Source of the DNA: Acinetobacter zhairuonensis | GTDB taxonomy: Bacteria; Pseudomonadota; Gammaproteobacteria; Pseudomonadales; Moraxellaceae | Assembly: GCF_022601715.1 (NCBI RefSeq) | Contig: NZ_JAKVIM010000001.1 | Coordinates: 309,926 to 373,925, forward strand | Direction of reading: 5' to 3' | DNA: 64,000 bases | In this document: positions 57,772 to 64,000 of the stretch, piece by piece | Numbering within the stretch: position 1 is the first letter of the stretch | Layout of the letters: each line of letters begins with the position of its first letter | The notes under the pieces: model-generated | Told to the model about the DNA's origin: nothing | What the model saw: the letters and a program-made list of their open reading frames with translations, nothing else | The model's database searches: none | Position numbers and translations under genes: made by a program

Positions 57772-58360
57772 TCCTGCATCTATCATGATAATGAATGAGT
57801 CAACATGTACGGGGAATCAATTCGGTTCGCCCAATACGCCATTACATCAAGCTGATGAGTTTTTTACTTCTGATAGCACTCTAAAAATCATGGATCTGCA
57901 CCGAGATCAGACACACGTTTCTAGATTAGATCAAAGCTTGGTTTCTAAAAGTATTGAACTATCAATAAGTGATCAAGTCTTATGCATTATGTGAATTTTG
58001 CTTAAATCGTGTGATAAAAAATAAATCATTTCATTCATCTCCTTGATTTTAAGGAGACGAAATTTACATCTGAAGCAGTACTTTCTAGCCACTTTTCGCC
58101 ATTTAATTTTTATTCTTTTTATATTAGATTATTAATGATTATTTAATATAACTTATTGTTTTATATTTATAAAATATATTGTTTCTTAATGATCTCTTTT
58201 ATGCAAACTCAATCCGATTGGAACGTGAGGTGATTTTAAACATGAATTTTACTCACTTTGTGTTGAGACTAAATCATTTTTATTCATGTAGTGATTGCGG
58301 TATAAATTACACCATTCAAGCAATTTAGATTTAATCTCAAAAATTAGGATGACAATCACC
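57772..58360. other. 590-bp gap upstream of mesX
   Basis: AT-rich. A perfect hairpin TCTCCTT/AAGGAGA with a 6-nt centre lies at 58038-58057. A TATAAA (58301-58306) could be the mesX -10 but lacks a good -35. A 69-codon frame at 57785-57994 has no ribosome-binding site and was not called. Confidence 0.45.
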
Positions 58361-59353
58361 ATGAGTAAAGAGTTTGCATGTTCAATCAAACGCATTCGTT
58401 TTGATGAAAACTATCAACCAGCAGATAGCACACGCTTAACAACTAACTTTGCCAATTTGGCGCGTGGTGAGAGCCGTGAGCAGAATCTACGTAATACGCT
58501 TCGCATGATTAATAATCGTTTCAATGCCTTAGCGCAATCAGACAATCCAAATGGTGATCGTTATTCATTGGAAATTGATATTATTTCTGCTGATTTAGAC
58601 ATTGAAGGCAATGGTAAAGCTTTCCCGATTATTGAAATGTTGAAGAGTACCATTACCGATCATCATACCAATCAACGCATTGAAGGCATGATTGGCAATA
58701 GCTTCTCTTCTTATGTACGTGACTACGATTTCAGTGTGGTATTGAAAGAACATAATAAAGAGAATTCGACTTCGTACGCACCTGAAGGATTTGGTGAATT
58801 ACACGGCAAGCTTTATCAGTACCTTGTGAACTCAGAGACCTTTAAAGCAGAATTTAATCAACAACCTGTGATTTGCTTGAGTGTTTCAACAGCGCGTAAA
58901 TATTACCGTACCACCAATGAACATCCAATTTTGGGTGTTGAGTATAAACAAGACCAGTACTCACGTACCGATGAGTATTTCCATAAAATGGGCTTACAGG
59001 TTCGCTTCTTTATGCCAAAAGGCAGTGTTGCACCTTTAGCATTCTATTTTGCGGGTGATTTACTGCGTGATTACACAGAGTTTGAACTCATCAGCGCAAT
59101 CAGCACCATGGAAACGTTCCAGAAAATTTATCGTCCTGAAATTTACAATGCTAATTCATCAGCGGCGCAAGTTTATCAAGCAAGCCTAGAGTACCCAGAT
59201 TACTCATTAACGCGAATTGTGTATGACCGAGTTGAACGTGGTCAGCTTGCTGTGAAACAGGGCAAATGGACGGAAGAGAACTTTATTAAGCCATATCAAG
59301 ACATTCTTGAGCAATGGGCTGCCAATTACAACGCAGAGCGTAACGCTGCTTAA
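58361..59353 (+). CDS. mesX: MesX, DUF1852 partner of methionine synthase MesD
   Basis: 330 residues from the ATG at 58361; AGGATGA lies 8 bases upstream, so the earlier ATG at 58349 and frame to 58295 are less likely. The whole protein matches DUF1852: start MSKEFACSIKRIRFDENY, SRLTTNFANLARGESREQ-like core, ELHGKLYQYLV, and SLTRIVYDRVERGQL near the end. Work on MesD showed that it needs this family and oxygen to make methionine without methylfolate or cobalamin; MesX is thought to be an oxygenase that supplies the methyl group. 37 bp before mesD. Confidence 0.9.
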   Translation: MSKEFACSIKRIRFDENYQPADSTRLTTNFANLARGESREQNLRNTLRMINNRFNALAQSDNPNGDRYSLEIDIISADLDIEGNGKAFPIIEMLKSTITDHHTNQRIEGMIGNSFSSYVRDYDFSVVLKEHNKENSTSYAPEGFGELHGKLYQYLVNSETFKAEFNQQPVICLSVSTARKYYRTTNEHPILGVEYKQDQYSRTDEYFHKMGLQVRFFMPKGSVAPLAFYFAGDLLRDYTEFELISAISTMETFQKIYRPEIYNANSSAAQVYQASLEYPDYSLTRIVYDRVERGQLAVKQGKWTEENFIKPYQDILEQWAANYNAERNAA

Positions 59354-59390
59354 TTTACCTGAAATAGAACTTAGAGATAGAAGATTTAAA

Positions 59391-60437
59391 ATGGCAATTT
59401 TATTACCAACATCAACGGCTGGTAGCTTACCGAAACCCTCTTGGCTTGCGGAGCCTGAAAAACTTTGGTCACCGTGGAAACTCGAAGGTGAGCAACTGCT
59501 TGAAGCGAAACAAGATGCTTTGCGTTTGTCATTGCAAGAACAACAACATGCAGGCATTGATATCGTGAGTGATGGTGAACAGACTCGCCAACACTTTGTG
59601 ACCACCTTTATTGAACATCTTGACGGTGTTGACTTTCAAAAGCGTGAAACGGTTCGTATTCGTAATCGTTATGATGCAAGCGTTCCATCGGTGGTGGGTG
59701 CGGTCTCACGTCAAAAGCCAGTGTTTGTGGAAGATGCGAAATTTTTACGTAGTCAAACCACTCAGCCGATTAAATGGGCACTTCCTGGTCCGATGACCAT
59801 GATCGACACCCTTTATGATGGTCACTACAAAAGCCGTGAAAAATTGGCTTGGGAATTTGCCAAAATTCTGAACCAAGAAGCGTTAGAACTTGAAGCTGCA
59901 GGTGTCGATATCATTCAATTTGATGAACCTGCATTTAATGTGTTCTTTGATGAAGTGAATGACTGGGGTGTAGCCACGCTAGAACGCGCACTTGAAGGTT
60001 TGAAGTGTGAAACTGCGGTTCACATTTGTTATGGTTACGGCATCAAAGCCAATACCGATTGGAAAAAGACTTTAGGTTCAGAATGGCGTCAATACGAAGA
60101 AGCATTCCCGAAACTACAACAGTCTAAAATTGACATTGTTTCACTGGAATGTCAAAACTCACGTGTGCCGATGGATCTGATCGAATTGATTCGCGGTAAA
60201 AAAGTCATGGTGGGTGCGATTGACGTTGCCACTAACACCATCGAAACAGCAGAAGAAGTGGCGAATACATTGCGTAAAGCACTTCAGTTTGTTGATGCAG
60301 ATAAGCTTTATCCTTCAACCAACTGCGGTATGGCGCCTTTGGCACGTGAAGTGGCGCGCGGTAAACTGAATGCCTTAAGTGCAGGTGCTGAAATTATTCG
60401 TAAAGAACTTTCAACTTCATACGCCTCTATCGCGTGA
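59391..60437 (+). CDS. mesD: MesD, core folate-independent methionine synthase
   Basis: 348 residues from the ATG at 59391 (the frame is open from 59307, overlapping mesX). It matches only the C-terminal catalytic domain of MetE and lacks the N-terminal folate-binding half (MetE is about 750 residues). Zinc and homocysteine site visible: H211 and C213 (HICYG), E253 (SLECQNSR) and C312 (TNCGMAP). Homocysteine-binding FDEPAF is kept. Start motif STAGSLPKP is typical. Directly after mesX in one operon. Automatic annotation often writes methionine synthase or MetE. Confidence 0.92.
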   Translation: MAILLPTSTAGSLPKPSWLAEPEKLWSPWKLEGEQLLEAKQDALRLSLQEQQHAGIDIVSDGEQTRQHFVTTFIEHLDGVDFQKRETVRIRNRYDASVPSVVGAVSRQKPVFVEDAKFLRSQTTQPIKWALPGPMTMIDTLYDGHYKSREKLAWEFAKILNQEALELEAAGVDIIQFDEPAFNVFFDEVNDWGVATLERALEGLKCETAVHICYGYGIKANTDWKKTLGSEWRQYEEAFPKLQQSKIDIVSLECQNSRVPMDLIELIRGKKVMVGAIDVATNTIETAEEVANTLRKALQFVDADKLYPSTNCGMAPLAREVARGKLNALSAGAEIIRKELSTSYASIA

Positions 60438-60528
60438 TGGGAAAGTGCTACCTGTTTAATCAAATGGGTAACTCATTTTCAAGTTCAAACCATGTGCTTG
60501 TTTGATCAAGTACACATTATAAGCCAGA

Positions 60529-60559
60529 GGTTATATGACGCGAAGCGCGTGATATAGCC
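60529..60559 (+). other. Strong hairpin between mesD and the flavin reductase
   Basis: GGTTATATGACGCG, AAG, CGCGTGATATAGCC: a 14-bp stem with a single G-G mismatch. No T run follows, so it is not a standard terminator; a REP-like element or mRNA processing/stability hairpin fits. Confidence 0.6.
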
Positions 60560-60597
60560 TAATCTAAACAAAATGTACGGTTCAATTTAGGAACAAG

Positions 60598-61092
60598 ATG
60601 ATGATTGAAGCAACAGACTTTAGAAATGCAATGTCTTCGTTAACCAGCGCAGTGAGTGTTGTGACTACGGCAGGCATGTCTGATCGTCATGGTTTCACTG
60701 CATCTGCGGTGTGTAGTGTTACAGATACACCACCGACTTTATTGGTCTGCATGAATAAAGCCTCTCGCTCACATACGCATTTTGTCGAAAATAAAATTTT
60801 AACCGTGAATGTTCTAGGTGCGCAGCATGAGCATATTTCGAATGTGTTTGCATCGAAACTGAGTTCAGAAGAGCGCTTTCAACATGGTGTCTGGACAGAA
60901 CTGGAAACAGGCGCACCTGTATTAGAAGATGCTTTGGTGAATTTTGATTGTGAAATTGATGAAATTCAAGAAGTGGGTACGCATACCATTTTTATCTGTC
61001 GTATTGTTGCGATTCAACAAAGTGAGCAAGATCAGAGTTTGGTTTATTTTAACCGTGCCTATCATCAGGTGGGACAAACAGAAGCTGTTTAA
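60598..61092 (+). CDS. Flavin reductase (HpaC/RutF-like)
   Basis: 164 residues; ATGs at 60598 and 60601, AGGAAC upstream. Short-chain FMN reductase family: FRNAMSSLTSAVSVVTT, GFTASAVCSVTDTPPTLLVCMN and a final FNRAYHQVG. Uses NAD(P)H to make free reduced flavin for a partner monooxygenase. It follows mesXD by 160 bp on the same strand, so I infer it feeds reduced flavin to MesX, or to the ArsO-like flavoprotein upstream. The partner is not proven. Confidence 0.88.
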   Translation: MMIEATDFRNAMSSLTSAVSVVTTAGMSDRHGFTASAVCSVTDTPPTLLVCMNKASRSHTHFVENKILTVNVLGAQHEHISNVFASKLSSEERFQHGVWTELETGAPVLEDALVNFDCEIDEIQEVGTHTIFICRIVAIQQSEQDQSLVYFNRAYHQVGQTEAV

Positions 61093-61877
61093 AGTAGAGT
61101 TTGATTGATTGATCTTAAAGTGTGTACATAGGGATTTGGTGTACCAAAGTTTAAAAACTAAAGTTCTAACGAATAACTCAGATTTAAGGCAAAACTTAGA
61201 TAAAAGTTTTGTCTAATACTAAGCTAGTCTCTCAATAAGTTACGGTGCGCGATTTTACTTGCGAACATGTTATCTTCGATAAAAGTCTCCAAATTTATTC
61301 TAGACCATCTTATATAAATATTTTATGGTCTTCACTCATCCCTCTTGATCGAATCCACATCATTTTAAGCTTTAAATGAAAGCCGTATCTATATTTATAG
61401 AAAGGTGAAAGCATAATTTAAGCATTACAGCATATTCAATTTAATTCTTCATTAATATGTATATCTGAATTTCCATATATTTAATTCAAGCGGTTATTGA
61501 TAACAATATTCCAAATTATGGTTCCGAGTTTTAAATAACTCGTCAAAACAAAAACAACGTTATATTCCAAGATAATCTGGGTAAAGTGGGTGCTCACTCT
61601 ACTTTGATGTTCAATAAACCATTTATTGAATGAGATACATTTGTCTCTTGGCTAGTATTCAAGTTGAAATTTAATTTAAACAGATACATAAGGCTAAATA
61701 ATTGTTGATTTTATTTATTAGTAAAACTAATTAAAGCGTATATATATACTAAAAAATAAGACTTAAGTTTAATAAAATACCAATAATGATAACTGTGTCA
61801 CAAAAATTAAATTAAATGTGTATAATAAAATAATAATCTTGTTTTTGTTGATTGTTTTATTATTTTAAGGATTAAGT
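61093..61877. other. 785-bp AT-rich gap before the adhesin locus
   Basis: Very low GC, no ORF with a ribosome-binding site. Contains a perfect palindrome TTCAATAAA-CCA-TTTATTGAA (61610-61630), a neighbouring GAGA/TCTC stem, and TATAAT at 61821-61826 as a likely -10 of the OmpA lipoprotein. Looks like a regulatory region with several binding sites. Confidence 0.45.
61610..61630. repeat. Perfect 9-bp palindrome in the adhesin upstream region
   Basis: TTCAATAAA, CCA, TTTATTGAA. About 250 bp before the lipoprotein start; possible operator. Confidence 0.4.
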
Positions 61878-62732
61878 ATGTCAAGGTTATCTTTACTTGT
61901 TGTTGCGGTTGCTTTGGGGTTGCATGGGTGTAGCACTTCACAATATTCGAAACCCAATAATTTATTATTTCAAGATCAAAAGATTGAAAATAGTTCAAGA
62001 ATTACTGTTCAAAGAGATGAGCAACTTTGCGCAGACGACACTATTGATAAGCAAAATTGTCCAATAAGCTTTTACATAGATAATTTTAAAGCTGGAGATT
62101 TTTATATCAATAATCAGGCGAACTACTATTTGAAGCCTGAACAATATAATTTCAAAGTGAAGAACTGTACCGAAAATAGTTGTCAGTCATGTGAGGTTGA
62201 AATTAACACAACAAATGGAGCTGTGAATAACTTCACTCTTTCTGTTAATGAAAAAGGTTTCCCATTCATTTTAGAAAATGGGAAAAAACTAAGTTGCTCT
62301 GCGCCACTCACAGAAGAGCCTTTAATCAAAAAAGAAGAAACCATTACAGTGGATCTTTCGGCAGATACTTTATTTAAATTTAACGGCTCAACCTTAACTG
62401 ACTTAAAACCAAAAGGTCATGATGAAATTGTTGATTTAGCCTCAAAAATATCTACGGGTTATGCCTCTGTCAGTGCAATTAAATTGGTGGGGCATACTGA
62501 CCGATTGGGAAGTGAATCGTATAACCAAAAACTGGGACTAGAACGAGCGAACACGGTACGCCAGTTACTGATCCAGAAAGGGATTTCTGAAAACATTATT
62601 ACTGCTTCAAGTTTGGGCGAAAGCCAACCCGTGACAGATGGATGTCAAGGTGTTCAGCCAAAATCAGCATTGACAAGCTGTTTACAACCTGATCGTCGCG
62701 TCACAGTAGAAATAACAGGTATCACTAAGTAA
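61878..62732 (+). CDS. OmpA-like lipoprotein next to the Bap-type adhesin
   Basis: 284 residues with AAGGA upstream. Lipobox LHGC, lipid Cys at residue 18. A middle domain (about 35-140) with six cysteines (ENSCQSCEV among them) probably forms disulfides. C-terminal OmpA peptidoglycan-binding domain (about 155-282) with VGHTDRLGSESYN, LGLERANTVRQLL and the Arg-containing DRRVTVEI. It lies 42 bp before the giant adhesin gene and is probably co-transcribed, so it may anchor or help export that adhesin. Confidence 0.85.
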   Translation: MSRLSLLVVAVALGLHGCSTSQYSKPNNLLFQDQKIENSSRITVQRDEQLCADDTIDKQNCPISFYIDNFKAGDFYINNQANYYLKPEQYNFKVKNCTENSCQSCEVEINTTNGAVNNFTLSVNEKGFPFILENGKKLSCSAPLTEEPLIKKEETITVDLSADTLFKFNGSTLTDLKPKGHDEIVDLASKISTGYASVSAIKLVGHTDRLGSESYNQKLGLERANTVRQLLIQKGISENIITASSLGESQPVTDGCQGVQPKSALTSCLQPDRRVTVEITGITK

Positions 62733-62774
62733 TTAAAGCAACTGAATTAATTGAATTTTGTATCAGAGTTAAAA

Positions 62775-64000
62775 ATGAATAATTTTATTGTTGTTGAAAA
62801 AGATTCTCTAAATAAAGTAAATGTTAATAGTCAAAAAATTGTTTTAAATGAAGCTTCTATTGTGCATACAAAAATGCACCGAGAGGATGTCGCTGAGTTT
62901 GTTCAGGATGGGAATAACTTACTGTTAAAACTCAAAGATGGAAATGTGATTACCATTGAAAACTTTTTTGTGACTTATGATGATGTTAAGTCAGACTTGG
63001 TTTTTGAAGAAGATGATTGCGTTTTATATTGGTTCGATGGCGTTTCAGGCTTTAATGGTATTTCGGGATTAGAAGTATTACTACCAGAAGCAGGAAGTAA
63101 GCTCGCAACAATTTTACCTTGGTTAGTGGGTGCGGGGGTTGTTGGGGGGATTGCAGCAGCGCTTAATAATGATGACGATAAAGACTCCATTCCTAACGGA
63201 ACCATTACCACTCAAATTAGTTCATCAGGTGATATTTCAGGTACAGTCACCAATGTTCCTGCTGGAACTGAAGTACAAATTACCATTAAAGGGCAAGATA
63301 AAGACGGAAATGCTCTAGAACGCGAAGTAACCACAACAGTAGATGCTGATGGTAACTATACAGCCGAAGTCCCAACAGACTTTGCGGATGGTGACATCAC
63401 AGTGAAAGCAGAAACAGTAGATCGTAATGGTAACCCTGTTGAAGCTGAAGACAGCCTATTGAAGACCGATCATGACAATGATCCAAGCACACCAGATCAA
63501 GGTGGTTTAGATCGCGTTGATGGCACCATTACAGTTGATATTACTTCAAAAGGAAAAATCACTGGGACTACTACGGATGTATTGCCAAACTCGACTGTTA
63601 TTTTAATCGTTACTGGTTTTGACGGAAATGGTAATCAAATCAGTTTAGAAAGAACAGTTCAAACGGACGAAAATGGAAATTACGAACATCAATTATTGAT
63701 TACAGATGGCATTGTCGAAGGTTCCGCTGTTACTGTAGTTGCAAAAACTACTGACAATAACGGTAATGTAATCACTGATACAGATGGCTTAACTGGTAAA
63801 GTGGATAATCCTGCTGGTGGATCAATACCAGGTGGTTTAGATCATGAAGATGGTGCAATCACCGCTGAAATTGATCCGAAGACTGGCACAGTATCAGGCA
63901 CAGTGACCGACGTCCCTGAAGGTGAAAAAGTCATTGTGACCATTGAAGGTGTAGACAAAGACGGTCATCCAGTTAAGGAAGACGTTGAAACTACAGTAGT
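62775..64000 (+). CDS. Giant BapA/Bap-type repeat adhesin (5' part, runs off the window)
   Basis: 408 codons are visible, still open at the window end. No cleavable signal; type I secretion is expected. Residues 1-105 match the BapA/LapF prefix domain (VVEKDSLNKVNVNSQKIVL, LKDGNVITIENFFV). A hydrophobic Gly/Ala segment (about 110-130, LATILPWLVGAGVVGGIAAA) ending in NNDDDKD follows, like the retention region of LapA-type adhesins. Ig-like repeats then begin (GTIT...DADGNYTAEVP...), with unit starts at 63198, 63522 and 63852, i.e. 108 and 110 residues. Repeats differ in sequence. The total size cannot be judged. Function: surface attachment and biofilm, by family. Confidence 0.88.
   Translation, partial: MNNFIVVEKDSLNKVNVNSQKIVLNEASIVHTKMHREDVAEFVQDGNNLLLKLKDGNVITIENFFVTYDDVKSDLVFEEDDCVLYWFDGVSGFNGISGLEVLLPEAGSKLATILPWLVGAGVVGGIAAALNNDDDKDSIPNGTITTQISSSGDISGTVTNVPAGTEVQITIKGQDKDGNALEREVTTTVDADGNYTAEVPTDFADGDITVKAETVDRNGNPVEAEDSLLKTDHDNDPSTPDQGGLDRVDGTITVDITSKGKITGTTTDVLPNSTVILIVTGFDGNGNQISLERTVQTDENGNYEHQLLITDGIVEGSAVTVVAKTTDNNGNVITDTDGLTGKVDNPAGGSIPGGLDHEDGAITAEIDPKTGTVSGTVTDVPEGEKVIVTIEGVDKDGHPVKEDVETTV

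Noticed and set aside
57785..57994. 69-residue ORF after the ArsO-like gene
   Set aside because: No ribosome-binding site, low-complexity Ser/Thr/Asp composition and no recognisable motif.
63198..64000. Tandem DNA repeat array
   Set aside because: The periodicity is at protein level (108-110 residues) within the adhesin; DNA units are too diverged to call a simple repeat.

Overview
The window looks like a core-chromosome segment of an Acinetobacter species (Gammaproteobacteria, Moraxellaceae). Supporting evidence is the low-GC codon use, the alaS-lysC-csrA block, a CsrA with a long C-terminal tail, a Vfr-type Crp next to an OsmC-family gene, a PyrB/PyrC' pair, a MesX/MesD pair and a Bap-type adhesin preceded by an OmpA-like lipoprotein. 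No rRNA, tRNA, CRISPR array, insertion sequence or phage module was recognised. The genus is inferred from protein character and gene order, not from a database search.

Layout. 0-6.5 kb: an outer-membrane barrel protein, a candidate small RNA, an AzgA-type purine permease with an adenine/adenosine deaminase, cytochrome b561, two tandem paralogous lipoproteins and rnhB. 6.5-11 kb (minus strand): alaS-lysC-csrA. 11-21.5 kb: an epd/gap-type dehydrogenase, azlCD diverging from an Lrp-type regulator, hisZ-purA, an M48 lipoprotein protease, a Tas-type aldo/keto reductase and vfr/crp. 21.5-31.8 kb: an OsmC-family gene, clpB behind a clear sigma-32 promoter, a DUF945 protein, rlmKL, and pyrB with a non-catalytic dihydroorotase. 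31.9-41.8 kb: an OmpA-domain inner-membrane protein, a VIT1-family transporter, a 37-residue zinc-knuckle protein, bioB behind a strong inverted repeat, queG diverging from nnrD-acyP, ruvC, fxsA and a LysE-type exporter.

41.8-51.3 kb is an accessory-like stretch: small proteins, a YdhR-family monooxygenase pseudogene with three in-frame stops, a TetR regulator, ghrA, two TonB-dependent receptors and, between them, a decayed FAD monooxygenase. 51.3-56.6 kb: a MocR-type regulator behind cydAB plus a 40-residue CydX-like gene, and an unrecognised 273-residue protein. 56.7-61.1 kb: an ArsO-like flavoprotein, then mesX (DUF1852), mesD (a core methionine synthase without a folate domain) and a flavin reductase. 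This is the most unusual metabolic unit here: an oxygen-dependent, folate-independent methionine synthesis system with a plausible electron donor alongside. 61.8-64 kb: an OmpA-like lipoprotein and the first 408 codons of a giant repeat adhesin that runs off the window.

How the genes work together. The purine permease and deaminase form a salvage pair. PyrB and PyrC' probably assemble into one transcarbamoylase complex. The two receptors import ferric siderophores, and the first has a near-perfect Fur box. CydABX is a terminal oxidase. MesX, MesD and the flavin reductase supply methionine. The OmpA lipoprotein and the Bap-like protein belong to surface attachment. Start codons were moved inward wherever an upstream in-frame extension lacked a ribosome-binding site.
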